DNA of 64,000 nucleotides from Augochlora pura (taxonomy: Eukaryota > Arthropoda > Insecta > Hymenoptera > Halictidae): NCBI RefSeq assembly GCF_028453695.1, contig NC_135780.1, positions 10,103,172 through 10,167,171 on the forward strand. The letters are read 5' to 3'. The notes below the pieces were generated by a model, which saw only the letters and a program-made list of their open reading frames with translations, was not told where the DNA came from and did no database searches. Shown here piece after piece: positions 25,644-36,680 of this stretch. Position 1 is the stretch's first letter. Each line of letters starts with the position of its first letter. Both the position numbers and the translations under genes were made by a program.

Positions 25644-25904
25644 TTAACTCTTTCCGTGCAGATGACATTGACGACAATTTTTAACGTTCACTACACTCCG
25701 GATTCTATGCAATTTTTTTTTTTTTTTAGTAAAAGTAATTAGGTTAAATACGAAAGTGTGAAGTGTAGAACTTATTAAGAGGATTAAAAATGGTGAAACA
25801 TTTTTATCAGAGTTTCTTGTAATTAGCTTAGACAGTTTTTATTTCGCGTAGAAATTCGCAGTCCGGCGATGACTTTGAGTTACCGTCCGAGTGCGTGGGG
25901 TTAA
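25644..25904. mobile_element. Probable piggyBac-like MITE, diverged
   Basis: Ends are TTAACTCTTTCCGTGCAGA and CCGAGTGCGTGGGGTTAA, with TTAA at each boundary and weakly matching inverted ends that both contain a GATGAC phrase. The 261-base size suits the other elements. A run of T lies inside at about 25710-25727. The family is different from the neighbours. Confidence 0.6.
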
Positions 25905-26110
25905 TTGAGTTGCGCGGCAAATCGATATTCGTATGGGTTGTTTCAATCTGTGCTGGTTCAATGGGAAACGTAGTTGAACAATACGGAATACTAATATCGC
26001 AGAGCCGGATAATCGAGGTTCCATTGTACTTGATAGTAATATGGCGCATTGCTAAAAGCGGCTGTTTTATATTAGTTTATAGCAGTGACAACAAGACTGT
26101 TATTCCAACA
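25905..26110. other. Short unique-looking spacer
   Basis: A plus-strand open frame of 88 codons (25895-26161) crosses this spacer into the repeat that follows. It has no recognisable features and is not called as a gene. Confidence 0.4.
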
Positions 26111-26640
26111 GAGACAATTCTGACTTTTAACAGATATTATTTCAATATTTGTCGCAGGTAGCATACATTGAATAAATATATTTATAAAGGTAGTCTTGCG
26201 ATCTCAGCAACCATAAATTGTTTCTTGTCGTCTCGATTATTATTCAATTTTATTCGATCACTCGTTGCCTGATCTACGACTGACATAACCTGACAGAGAG
26301 ACAATTCTGACTTTTAACAGATATTATTTCAATATTTGTCGCATAAAGGTATCTTTATAATTTCAGCAACCGTAAATTAAATAATTAGAGAAATCTTGTG
26401 TACCTACTCAACTCATTAATTCTTGTTCTGTTTCTCTGATTTGTTCCTTGTCGACTCCATTATTATACGATTCTGCTCGATCACTCGTCGCCTTATTTAC
26501 GACTGGCATTTCCTGACACAGAGACAATTCTGACTTTTAATAGATATTATTTCAATATTTGTCGCAGAGAGCATACATTAAATAAATATACTTATAAAGG
26601 CATCTTTGCAATCTCAGCAACCGGAAATTAAATAATTAGA
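26111..26640 (+). repeat. Three direct copies of a 187-223-base repeat
   Basis: The phrase GAGACAATTCTGACTTTTAA followed by AGATATTATTTCAATATTTG starts at 26111, 26298 and 26521. Each is followed by AAAGG(C/T)A-TCT and CTCAGCAACC-type phrases and by a GCCTGATCTACGACTGACAT or related box. The copies differ by internal deletions, giving the unequal spacing. Confidence 0.85.
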
Positions 26641-27392
26641 GAAACCTTGTGTATCTAATCCATTCATTCTTGTTCTGTTCCTCCGATTTGCTTCCTACTG
26701 ACTCGATTATTATTCGATTCTGCTCGAGCACCAATAATTCTTAGATAAATTAATAATTAAATTTATAACATATATATCTCACTTGTTCCACGCCTGACAT
26801 TTTCTACCAACTCGACTACAGTGTCTGTTCATCAGACCGATCCCGTTCATACCATCATTCCGTTTCACCTGGCAAGCGCACTTATTCTACCTGTTCCACT
26901 CAATCCGCTTACTTTCTTCGTTCCGGCGATTTTACACATTCCACCCGCTCAGCCAATATTACTAATAGCGAAGCTACCCTCCCCTGGCATCCGACCGGGG
27001 CACGATCGGCCCCGCGAGCGCGCGCGTTCCATTCAACGTACCGCCGACTATACTAATCGCTGTTAATCGTTCTAATCGGCTATCTGAATTTCGCCCGATG
27101 GACCCCGGGAACCTTTTAACGCGCCATCGTCCCTCGTGACTCCCGCGTGCCTAACCGTGTGCCATCAGATTACGCGACCGCGCGTAATTACCAGACTGCG
27201 GGTCTTCCAGCGATTTCTCACGGTTCGTCGGTCACTTCTCGAAAATCGTATCAACGGAAAACCGAGAATCATAACGCCGGAATAGACGAGCTCTAAACAT
27301 CGCTAATGTGTTCGATTGGGTAACAATGATGATTGTAGGAAAAGGGGAATTTATTGGTGTTTTATGCAGGGAGAAAAAGAGTGCAAAGTGTA
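26641..27392. other. Non-coding stretch, no gene seen
   Basis: One open frame (26821-27066, plus) is proline/isoleucine rich and lacks recognisable motifs. CpG-rich DNA lies at about 26980-27260. Nothing else is evident. Confidence 0.5.
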
Positions 27393-27409
27393 TTTAAACT
27401 CTTAGACAC

Positions 27410-27480
27410 GGCTGGATTTTGCGCGAATGAAATTTTTCATAACTAAATTACCATTTTTCTTAATATATTTATATTTTTAG
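27410..27480 (+). repeat. Dispersed repeat shared with 41558-41619
   Basis: About 65 bases starting GGCTGGATTTTGCGCGAATG and including TTACCATTTTTCTTA are nearly identical to 41558-41619 in the same orientation. Confidence 0.85.
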
Positions 27481-27704
27481 TATAGCTATATGTCAGAGAG
27501 GCGACTCACGTCGTTTCGCTTGGCAGGACGAGTGACGATTGAGAGGCGATAAATTATTATATAATTGCGTTCAAATTATATTTGTATTACATACAATTTA
27601 AGATAATCGTATATAAATGATATAATTGTGTATAGTTGCATATAATCGTATATAAATTATATTTGTATTATATATAAATTAAAACAATTTGTATACAATC
27701 GTTT

Positions 27705-27830
27705 TAAAGTAAGTCTTTCCAGCTTCACATTTATAGCTTCAGATTAAAAGGATTACAGTGGTTAGGGTGCATCAAATTTAAAATCCAGGAACAATATTTG
27801 AGATTGGAAGTTTCAAGCTTTAATTTTAAA
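27705..27830 (+). repeat. Dispersed repeat, inverted copy at 32748-32876
   Basis: Phrases such as TCTTTCCAGCTTCACATTTA, GGGTGCATCAAATTTAAAAT and AGTTTCAAGCTTTAATTT appear as reverse complements, in reverse order, at 32748-32876. The two copies are about 5 kb apart in inverted orientation. Confidence 0.85.
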
Positions 27831-27965
27831 AAAGTAATTTTATATAAATGCATTATATACAAATTAAAATAATTTATATACAAGATTTTTGACACATTTA
27901 AAAAAAATCGCCTCGTCTTACTACCTCTCGCTTGGTCAAAAAAGTCATCGTCCGTAAAGGGTTAA

Positions 27966-28813
27966 GAGTGAGGGAGGGAGACGAAAGAGAGAAAGAGAGA
28001 GAGAGTAACGAAGATGCTGTTTCAAAATGGTCTTGGAATTACAGGATTAGGTCTACAATTCAGGCAATTACGGTCTGGCTTACGTGACGGATTTCGAAGA
28101 TGGCCGCGAATTAGCAGCGTTTTGAACCGCAAACCGCGGCGGACACGGCTGCGGTTAATAAAACGATTTCGCCCGGGCCTTGCATTCATCGGGCCGACCC
28201 AATTTTTCGAGCGCCGATCGCGGTACACCAATTACACGTTGCCTCGGCGCGAGATCGCGATGCAGCAAGCTCCCTCTTCCACCCTCTCTCTTTCTCTCTA
28301 ATATTCGCTTTCTGTATCTCTCTCGCTCGCCCTCGCTCGCATTATTCCGACGGCCGGATTCCCGATCCATAATGAAAAGCAGGTAACAAAGCGTGGGAAA
28401 CACGTATACACGGCGGATACCCGGTGCCCCACTTTTACACACGGATTTCCATACACTAATAACGAGACCGTCGGAGCATGCATAACGCAGGTTACGCGGT
28501 CCAACGGTTCCGAAGGAGGCTGAGCGCGCGCCCTCTTCAACCGCCTACAAAATTTCTTCCCGAGCCCCGGGTCCAGGACGACTCACCCTAGCCCGCAGGG
28601 GCTCCTTCCTTCCTTCCTTCCTCCCTTCCTTCCTTCCGCCCTCCCTGTGGACAATTTTCTAATGGCCGGATCCCCCGGAATTCCCCAATACCGAGGATTG
28701 TATTTGAAAAGTTCGAACGAGCCTGAAAAGGGTCCTCGTATATTCAATGTAAGGGTCTGCCGAGTTTCGAGGGCGTCGTAAATACGTCAAGCTTAGTTTC
28801 GTTCGATTAGACG
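27966..28813. other. Non-coding stretch, no gene seen
   Basis: CpG-rich with GA and CT microsatellites near 27985-28005 and 28280-28330, and CCTT repeats at 28604-28640. Overlapping frames on both strands are unsupported. Confidence 0.55.
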
Positions 28814-29455
28814 AGCTGGAATTCATGGTTACTTGTGTTTCGATGTTTTTGAAGCGGGTCTGACTATGTACCGACTTGTTTCACTTCTGTATTTTGAGAT
28901 TTATTTGACGAATTTGCCTAGAAATTTTTGTTTCTGTGGAAACAGACACTGTCTTATCAGTCATTGAAAAATTCTACTTAAGGTAGTATATAATAATAAA
29001 TAAAGATAGTAGTGAACATGATTTGGTAAATAAAATAATTATATTCTTCATTTTTAAAGAGTGGAGAGGACTGCATTTTTCACTTGTTTCTATTGTAATA
29101 TGCTCTCTTAGACATACTTTAAATTCGATTATTCCAGCTGGAATTTATGGTTACTTGTGGTTCAATCTTTGTGAAACGTGTCTGACCACGTACCGACTTG
29201 TACCACTTTTGTATTTTGAAATTTATTTGACGAATTTGCCTAGGAACTTTTGTTTCCGTGGAAACAGACACTGTCTTATCAGTGATTGAAATGTTCTACT
29301 TAAGATAGTATATAATAATAAATAAAGATAGTAGTGAACATGATTTGGTAAATAAAATAATTATATTTCCCACTTCTAAAGAGAGAAGGGGACTGCAACT
29401 TTCACTTATTTTTATTGTAATATGCTCGTCACAATTTTTAAATATACTTGAAATT
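28814..29455 (+). repeat. Tandem duplication, 322-base unit
   Basis: Two copies start at about 28814 (AGCTGGAATTCATGGTTACT) and 29136 (AGCTGGAATTTATGGTTACT) and stay similar for the full length, sharing GGAAACAGACACTGTCTTAT and AGTAGTGAACATGATTTGG. Each unit contains the GTCTGAC box and later a TTTTTATTGTAATATGCTC-type phrase, both of which are found in the relics at 17.7-18.6 kb and 29.4-29.9 kb. Confidence 0.9.
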
Positions 29456-29911
29456 CGCGATCTGGTTTTGTCTGACCAGTGACGAACATATTCTACTCGA
29501 TAATTGCTGTACCTTAAATTTTTCTATGATAAGAGGAATACAAATTTTATTTATTTCTAGTATAATATATTCGTCCCATGTTTGAAATATATCTTCAATT
29601 CTTATTAAATATTATTCTCCAGATTACATTATGTCTGACTGGCGTCTCATTAACATATCCCACTGCAGTATAATTAAATTTTCAATTTCTCCGAGAGAAG
29701 AGGTACACAACGTTCATTTATACGTATCGCAACATATTCCTCCTGATTTTCAAATATATTTTCAGTTCGTGATTATCACGTGTATTAAATTTTTATGAGA
29801 AACGCGGACGCAATTTTCACTTCCTTCTGTCCCGATTTATTCAAACATATTTCGAATTCGTGATTACACTTTCTCTGATCAAATACTGCCACGTGTCATT
29901 TGCGGCGGCTA
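29456..29911 (+). repeat. Diverged units of the GTCTGAC-box repeat family
   Basis: Boxes at 29469 (TGTCTGACCAGTGACGAACA, then TATTCTACTC) and 29632 (TGTCTGACTGGCGTCTCATT, then ATCCCACTG) are about 165 bases apart. A weaker box lies at about 29873. Between them are matching phrases such as ATAAGAGGAATACAAATTTT and CCGAGAGAAGAGGTACACAA. The units are old and strongly diverged. Confidence 0.7.
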
Positions 29912-30112
29912 CTTTCATTTTTTTAAAGTGTAAAAAAACAATGCTTCATTTTTTAAAGTGTAACAAACAATGCTTCATTTTTTTAAAGTTTAAAAATTAT
30001 GTTTCATTTGTTTTTAATGTGTAGAAAACAATGTCTCGTTTTTTTAAAGTGTAGAATACAATGTCTCATTTTTTTAAACTGTAAAAAACAATGCTTCGTT
30101 TTTTTAAACATT
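29912..30112. repeat. Minisatellite, about 31-35-base unit
   Basis: Five to six copies of a unit with TTTTTTAAAGTGTAAAAAAC followed by AATGCTTCAT, in tandem and with modest divergence. The open frame over it (MCRKQC/LKCRIQC pattern) is a translation of the repeat. Confidence 0.9.
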
Positions 30113-30694
30113 GTTTTGCGCTCACGACCAGAATTACTAATCTTTGCCATCCCCATAAATAATACCGAGTTTCATCTCGTTCAATTAGCGTTGCCATCGT
30201 CCATTGTTCGAATGCTATTCAGCCGTTCCTACATGAATCCGAGTGAAAGTTAAAAATGTCTTATCGTTGAAACACGGCGGATGCGTTATTTATCGCATCC
30301 GATTCCGCAAGCTGGTTCTGGTTGCCGATGCGGGCGGACGACAGAAGCTCGGCAAGGCATCCCGGCGTCCCTCGGAACATCGTTTTTCGCGTCATGAAAC
30401 AGTAACTGCCTCCCGGAGACCACTCTCGCCGGCCATACTTCGTCCGGTCGTATATTTTCATGTTCCAACGGCTTTCTCTTCTTTACTGCCACAGTTCGCC
30501 CGTATATTGTCCGATTATTAATTCACTGATTTCCCCGGCACACGCTCTCGCCCGCTTTATTAGTTTTACTGATTTCATCGCCCGTTCCGTTTTTCCAGCG
30601 GTTTCACCATCGGGCATCCATTTCATCCCCGGTCACTGTAAATTCTGTTTGAACTTGCTCGTTCATCGCGTTTCCGCAGACTATGCTAAGGTAG
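30113..30694. other. Non-coding stretch, no gene seen
   Basis: Mixed composition. Open frames on both strands at 30243-30521 and 30460-30765 have no recognisable protein features. Confidence 0.5.
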
Positions 30695-31140
30695 TTCATC
30701 TGATCGCAGAGCATCTCGTTCTAAAGATATTTTTATTTCATTATACACACTTTCGTTCTGTCTGATTATATATGTTTTATTTTACTGGAACGATATGCGA
30801 AGAGAAGATTATATTTCAATTTTTTAGGGATTTGTTAGTATAATTTCAAAAAATACTTACTAGCCCGTTAATGAATGATAATAATAATAATAATAATAAT
30901 AATAATTTTACGGACACTGCAATGTTTCATCTGATCGCAGTGCATATAATTCTACCGACATTTTTATTTTATTATTCAGACTTTCGTTCTGTCTGACCAT
31001 ATATGTCTTATTCTACTGACACGATATGCAAAGATTAGACTGATGCTGTTTAGACTTCAATTTCTCAGAGACATGTCAGTACAATTTTAAAAGGGCTTTA
31101 CTAACTCAACAATAAAGAATAATTATTATTATTATTACAA
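30695..31140 (+). repeat. Tandem duplication, 231-base unit, with ATT repeats
   Basis: Copies start at 30695 and 30926 with TTCATCTGATCGCAG and share CACTTTCGTTCTGTCTGA-type phrases, a TTTTATTTTACTG or TCTTATTCTACTG box, and an ATA/ATT microsatellite at the end of each unit (about 30878-30906 and 31113-31137). The GTCTGAC...TTCTACT box ties this duplication to the dispersed family. Confidence 0.85.
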
Positions 31141-31755
31141 TGATAATTTCATCGCACCTGTCACACTAACCTAGACAGCAAAACGGTTTATCATATTTCT
31201 CGAATGTCCGACTATAACGTTCCATTTCCACCGATACAATCTACCATGCATTTCTTAAATATTCTTGCACGATAGAATAACGTTTTAATGTATCTCCCTC
31301 GTGGATTCATTCGTCTTGTAATGTATGTTTAAAATTCATGAGACACGGCTGACTCAACATTGATCTGTTCTACCGGTGAAACCGCAGACTTCAACATCGA
31401 ATTCACCGTACAAAAAGAATGTTACATTTCCCGCGAGAAAGAATGATTCTCCGAGGCGTGTCCTCTCTCGAAAAGAACACCGTGTTACAGGGTCGATCGA
31501 AAAGAAGGTTAATTTACCGTAAGGATACCGTGCGCCACCGTTCAAACGATCGAACAACACCGGGCGATCGCAATTCTACGGTGTAACAAACCCCGTTAAA
31601 TCGAAGGTAAATGTCTGAAAGGAATCGTCGAGCCGTCGCAATCCCGCGAGGGCAACGGCGCCCATCCCCGCATCGAGATTTCCCGTGGAAAAAGGGATCC
31701 TTTCTCTCTTTCACGCGTAAATTTCATTCCGTTCTCGAATACACCGCTCTCGCAG
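31141..31755. other. Non-coding stretch, no gene seen
   Basis: A relic box GTCCGACTATAACGTTCCAT lies at about 31207. The rest is unremarkable, and the open frames on the minus strand run into the following minisatellite. Confidence 0.5.
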
Positions 31756-31955
31756 GTACGGTAGCACGTACACACGTACGGTAGCACTTACACAAGTACC
31801 ATAGCGCACGTAGACGTACGACAGCTCTTACACAAGCAGGGTAGCGCATGCAGACGTACGGTAGCATATACACAAGTACGGTAGCACGTACACAAGTACG
31901 GTAGCACGTACACAAGTACGGCAGCATATACACACGTACGGTAGCATATACACAC
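31756..31955. repeat. 20-base minisatellite, ten copies
   Basis: Ten consecutive 20-base units with consensus GTACGGTAGCACGTACACAA occupy 31756-31955 with no length variation. The outer units are the most regular; units 3 to 5 are diverged. Since 20 is not a multiple of 3 and the unit has no stops on the minus strand, three long minus-strand frames with cysteine/tyrosine/arginine repeats result. Confidence 0.95.
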
Positions 31956-32747
31956 GTGCACACGCTCGCGGAGAAACTTTTCCGCGCGAGGAAACGTTTC
32001 GGTTGCCGCGCGACATCGAGGACAACCCACGCCCGGTGGCACAATTCAATTTTCGTATCGCCGTCGAATCGAAAGGGATACCTATTCCGCCCCCCGTGCA
32101 TCAAGCTTTTTCCACCCCTCTCCCGCGAGAGATTAAAAAGAAGTTATTCGGAACATCGCTGCAACCCCTTTCAACCCCCCTATTCCCAATTTCGCGAGCC
32201 CATTCTCTGTTTAAAACTGAATTCCAGCCTCTCGCGTCCGCCAGGCGATTGTTCGGCCGCTTTCTTTCGAGATACACGCCCGGCCCGGCAGCGTTCGTGA
32301 ATTGCGCGATCCCGATCGGGCCCCGATAGTTCCGCATCGATTTTGCAATTTGCAATCAAGGCGTAGGAGGAAGAAAAATGTTACGGGTCGTGTTGTGTAC
32401 AGTGTTTTCGCGTAATTGACGCTCCTTTTGAAATGCTTTATACTATTTAGTCATTCTTGTATATTTATTTCGATGTTTATATTATTTCAATTTTATGTTA
32501 ATATTTTCTTATTTTCTTTAGTATATTCTCCATTTTATTTTAATTTATTTTACTGCTATTCTACTTATATTTCATTTTATTTTATTGGTATTTATTGTAT
32601 TGTGCATTACTGGTGTTAGCTTGTAATTAATTGATGATATACATACTGCTGAAAAGAATTATAACACAGAAAATGTTGACCAAAAATTTAGCCACTTCGA
32701 CTGACGATAACTATACTAATATTTATCTTAAGACGATGACTCTTTTT
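31956..32747. other. Non-coding stretch, no gene seen
   Basis: CpG-rich to 32340, then very AT-rich from 32400. Plus-strand frames of 108-114 codons (31956-32329) overlap each other in different frames and carry no motif. A possible decayed TTAA-type end (TTAAGACGATGACTCTTT) lies at 32728. Confidence 0.5.
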
Positions 32748-32876
32748 TTTAAATAAAGCTTGAGACTTTTGATTTCAAAAACAATTTCTGGATTTTAAAT
32801 TTGATGCACCCTTACCACTGTAACCCTTTGAATGTAAAGCTATAAATGTGAAGCTGGATATACTTACTTTAAAGCG
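32748..32876 (-). repeat. Dispersed repeat, inverted copy of 27705-27830
   Basis: Reverse complement of the segment at 27705-27830; the phrases ATTTTAAATTTGATGCACCC and TATAAATGTGAAGCTGGA are diagnostic. The single inverted pair within 5 kb suggests two insertions of one element type. Confidence 0.85.
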
Positions 32877-33262
32877 ATGTAACTTCACAAGAAAAAAATC
32901 GCAACTTCTCTTATTTTATCTTAAATTAAAAAGGGAAGATTAAACTTTATTTAACTGTAAATGGCATTTGTTAGAAAAAATTCTATAAAGTCCTAATGAA
33001 TTATCTTTGAATAATTTAGAAAATGCTAACAGATTTTTTAACGAGGCGTGACAGTCTTTTTAGAAATATTGTTACTACGGTAATTTGGTGTTATCCGAGT
33101 CTGTGATTTTTGGTGAAATGTGCGACGCGGATGAGCTAGAAAGGGTCTAACTGCCCCGTTTATGATTTGAAAATATGAATGGTAGTAAAGGTATAAAGTA
33201 CATGTTCTTTTCTGACAACGGAACACATTCCGCTAGCAGCGTATCAATTTGGATGCGACCGG
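32877..33262. other. Non-coding spacer
   Basis: AT-rich spacer without a supported feature. Confidence 0.5.
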
Positions 33263-33507
33263 TTAACCCTTTGCACTCGAAGCCATTTTAACTGTAATTC
33301 TAAAATAATTTTTCTAACATAGAATTTCCATTTTATAAGGTGAAGAGGTTACGTTCAATTGAAATTGAATCCTGTAACTCATACAACAAAAGTTATACTT
33401 TTAATAATTTTTGAAATTTAATTTTTCCTGACATGAAAATTATTTCGGAACGTGCTGTAACAATTTCAGTGGCGACTCAGTGTCACCGCTCGAGTGCAAA
33501 GGGTTAA
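33263..33507. mobile_element. piggyBac-like MITE, complete
   Basis: A 245-base element with TTAA on both sides. The left end is CCCTTTGCACTCGAAGCC and the right end CGCTCGAGTGCAAAGGG; the tips CCCTTTGCACTCGA are perfectly inverted. A sister copy in the same orientation lies at 46859-47090. No coding capacity. Confidence 0.92.
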
Positions 33508-35178
33508 CATTCTCCGTACGATAATTCCATGGAGAACGAAGTCGCGAGGCTGAAGTAGAACGATCGGGCAACCGAGCGTCCAAACAAAAGAACCGTCGAG
33601 CCGTCAACGCGGCGTTGATAGATCGCCGGCACTCGGTCAAAGTCATTGAAATGACGGAAGGTGTTCCGGCGCGGGCTGACGTCGTCGCAGCCGAAAGTTG
33701 GCCGGCGACGGCACACCCGAATGAATACTAACGGGGACACCCGCGGCGAATAGTTCCTCGTCGAAACTAACTAAGGTCTCCGGGAGCTCATTTCGCAGCG
33801 CGCCCCCGCGTAATTTCATTTCCGTGCGCCGATTTCTCTCTCTCTCTCTCTCTCTCTATTTCTCTCCGCGGATCCGCGCTCGCTCCGCCGCGAGCGTATC
33901 TCGCCGTCGCATCCGAACCAGATTCACCGCGAGATATTATACCCGGGGCGCGGCGTGTTCCCGGTTGGAAAATTAATTTCATCGATTACTACCCGAGTAT
34001 TAATTCCGTTCGGCACCGAGAGACGTCTCGCGATTTCTCCGACATTATCTGGGCTGCGGCCGGATCAGACGTTCCCCGTATAACGGGCGGTATTAACGTG
34101 GCCGTTAACGACGGCTTCCATGTTTGTTTCGACGTTGCCGTTTCGCGCAGACTGCGAGGACTCTTTAGAAAAGCCAAAATTCCTTATTTTGATTAGTCAT
34201 GCTGTATGTGCGAAAATGTTTAAGCTCTAGGTTAATGATTTTTTCGTTTGTGATTATTCTAATTCTGACTAGCTAAATATATAATAATAGTAAATTAAGA
34301 TATAAACATATATATGTATAGATATAATAAAGTGTTCTATATAAGTTGGAAAATAATAGACTCTAATTTAGGAAAATATAATTGTTATAAATATAGATTA
34401 AATGAAATAAGATTATATAGTTATTTTTGTTTAGGAAGATTAAATATAATTCTTTTATTTAATCTTTTGAATAGGTGTTATTTTAAGTAAAATTTAAAAG
34501 TTGCTTTTAATTTATTTAGTATAATTATTAAGAATAATAATTATATTGAATAAATATATATTTTTATTAATATATATTCCACTATGTGGATCGCGATAAT
34601 GCTCGTTCTATTTCAGAATAAATGTCTATTTTAAATAGTATAATGTAATATAAGCTAATATCAAACAGACGATTTAAATGCTTCGAAATTTCTAATGTTA
34701 ATCTAAATATCTCGAGTACAACAAATTTCTCAGAAAGTGTTAAACATAAAAGTAAATCCATTTCCAAGGATTACCTATTTTATCCTTACTTATTTTACTT
34801 TCTTTGTTGATCAGTCTATAAGTTATTTGGACCGCCTTTCATGCACTCCTTGCAACTGAAAGTAGTAAACGTCGGTGCATAGTCAGACACCAAACACGGA
34901 AAGCGGATAAGTATTTGTATCGCCATTCTATATCACTTCCACCAGTTTATGTATTATGTTACGGTCTTGTATATTCAACGTCGTTGGTAGATAAGAAGTA
35001 TAAAACGTGCATAATAAATAAAAAAGCTGTCCTTTTAACTAGAAAGGCTTCTTAATAAGTAGAAAAGCGTTTAACATTCTATTGTTTTAATTTGAATATA
35101 ATTCTAATCTCCTGTCCCCTTAAATATTAAAGCGACTGTAGACACGCGACAAATCTAAATTGTCTTTCGTAAAAAATA
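33508..35178. other. Non-coding stretch, no gene seen
   Basis: CpG-rich at 33510-34150 with a CT microsatellite at about 33835-33858. From 34200 to 35170 it is very AT-rich. No supported open frame or RNA gene. Confidence 0.55.
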
Positions 35179-35464
35179 TTAACCCTTTGGGGACAAGTGT
35201 CAGCATATAGCCGCCCAATTCTCGCGCTGCTGCTGCCTACATCTGTCATTCTAAACGATAAGATACGCATGGGGATACTAGCCTAAGAAATCTAGTCGCC
35301 TCTCAATGAAATTAGAGACTTTTAGCAATGAAGTCTTATTCGAATAAAGCTTTAGTTTTCATAACGCAAACGTGCGACATGAATATTTTCTTTACTCCTC
35401 GCTCCAATACCTGTCGTCCACAGCGACGCTCGCCCGTCGAGTGTCTCCGTCCCCAAAGGGTTAA
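35179..35464. mobile_element. piggyBac-like MITE (CCCTTTGGGGAC type)
   Basis: A 286-base element with TTAA on both sides and perfectly inverted tips CCCTTTGGGGAC / GTCCCCAAAGGG apart from a base or two. It is a separate family from its neighbours. Confidence 0.85.
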
Positions 35465-36552
35465 AATCGAAAAATTTCTAATCGTTACGAACTATGAAGA
35501 AAATGGTAACAGCAAAGCATTAAAAAATGCTAAAATTGCATATAACGAAAAAGGGCGATAAACTTAATCCGGGCATGTTGGAATATCGAGGCTAGTGCTC
35601 GAAGCCCGGAAACGATAGAACAAAACATCCGGCAGAGCGGTCCGCGCGTTGGAATTCTGTATTTAAAGCTGATTACTCGAAACGCAATTAAAGCGGAGGG
35701 CGATCGCGTGTCAGCCGGGGCGTCGACGCGCTTTTTTGACAGCGCGGTCGCGCTTGAATTTCAATTAATCCGAAATTGGCAGTATCGCTGGTCGGAGGAG
35801 GAGGTGGTTCGTCGTCTCGTGTGCCGGGCGTCTGGAATTACAGGGCCGAACGTTTTCAGGATTAACCGCGGGATCCCGGAGCTACTTTGAGACTCGCTCC
35901 AATTTGCAATCAACGTCGCTTGCATATTCCCGAACCGGAATACGCCCCGGTCCTTGATGATCACGAAGGAACCGACGCGCCGACGTTCAACCTACCACCA
36001 AAACTCCGGCGTGATATCATTGTTGTCGCCGCGCAGGACAAACAGCCGCGTTCATCAGCGCCAAACGACGCGATAAACCGAGCGAAAACGTTCACACCTA
36101 CGCCATCCTTCGTTTCAATATGTTGCTGGCTACCGAGGAAAATCGCTGCGATATCAGCTGTTCCTTCCTGATAAACGCCGCTAATGAAGCGTCGTCGCCT
36201 GTCGCTTACGGATTTCTTTTCTACCGAAATTGGCTAGGCGAGAATCTTTCATCTTTTCGCTTGCGCGACAGTTCGACGGTTTTGTAGAATAAATTTCGGG
36301 GAAAAGGAGCCCTTTGATCAACAGTTATTGCTCGTATATGGAAAGGTCTTTCGGGTAAATGCAGTTTTGTTTTATGATCAACGTTAGCGGCATATTTCCT
36401 AGATTTTCCACTAACACGTAGTAGTTTTTTGGATATTTTATATTTTTTAACAATGCTCATGCGATAGTATGGAACTTATATAATAAATTTCGATTTAGAT
36501 AAATCTTCTGCTTGGAAATTATAAATATATTTGCAGAGACCCTTTGGATCGC
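35465..36552. other. Non-coding stretch, no gene seen
   Basis: CpG-rich at 35570-36230, AT-rich after. Open frames at 35708-36171 lack recognisable motifs. Confidence 0.5.
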
Positions 36553-36680
36553 TTAACCCCTTGCCGTATTTTAACAAGTCTGGCTCGTCATAGTGATTCC
36601 TATTAATATCATGTTAATAATAAATGTTATTCCGTTCTTTTCAACTGGAATAAAATTCTGTCCTCTTCTCGTCGATATTT
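36553..36680. mobile_element. End of a TTAA-type MITE (CCCCTTGC type)
   Basis: TTAACCCCTTGCCGTATTTT followed by a GTCTGGCTCGT phrase resembles the right end of the outer element at 44381-44960 read on the opposite strand. The other end was not located, so the end coordinate is nominal. Confidence 0.45.

Larger units (their letters stand above)
27393..27965. mobile_element. TTAA-type MITE carrying an internal insertion
   Basis: The right end (TCGTCCGTAAAGGGTTAA) and internal phrases (GGCAGGACGAGTGA, ATCGCCTCGTC) match the element at 55729-56047. The left end is less clear; the best candidate is TTAAACTCTTAGACACGGC at 27393. The copy is longer than its relative because about 170 bases near 27690-27860 are extra, and these match, in reverse, 32748-32876. 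Confidence 0.65.

Noticed and set aside
31724..32104. Cysteine/tyrosine-repeat frames on the minus strand
   Set aside because: They are the 20-base minisatellite read in three frames.
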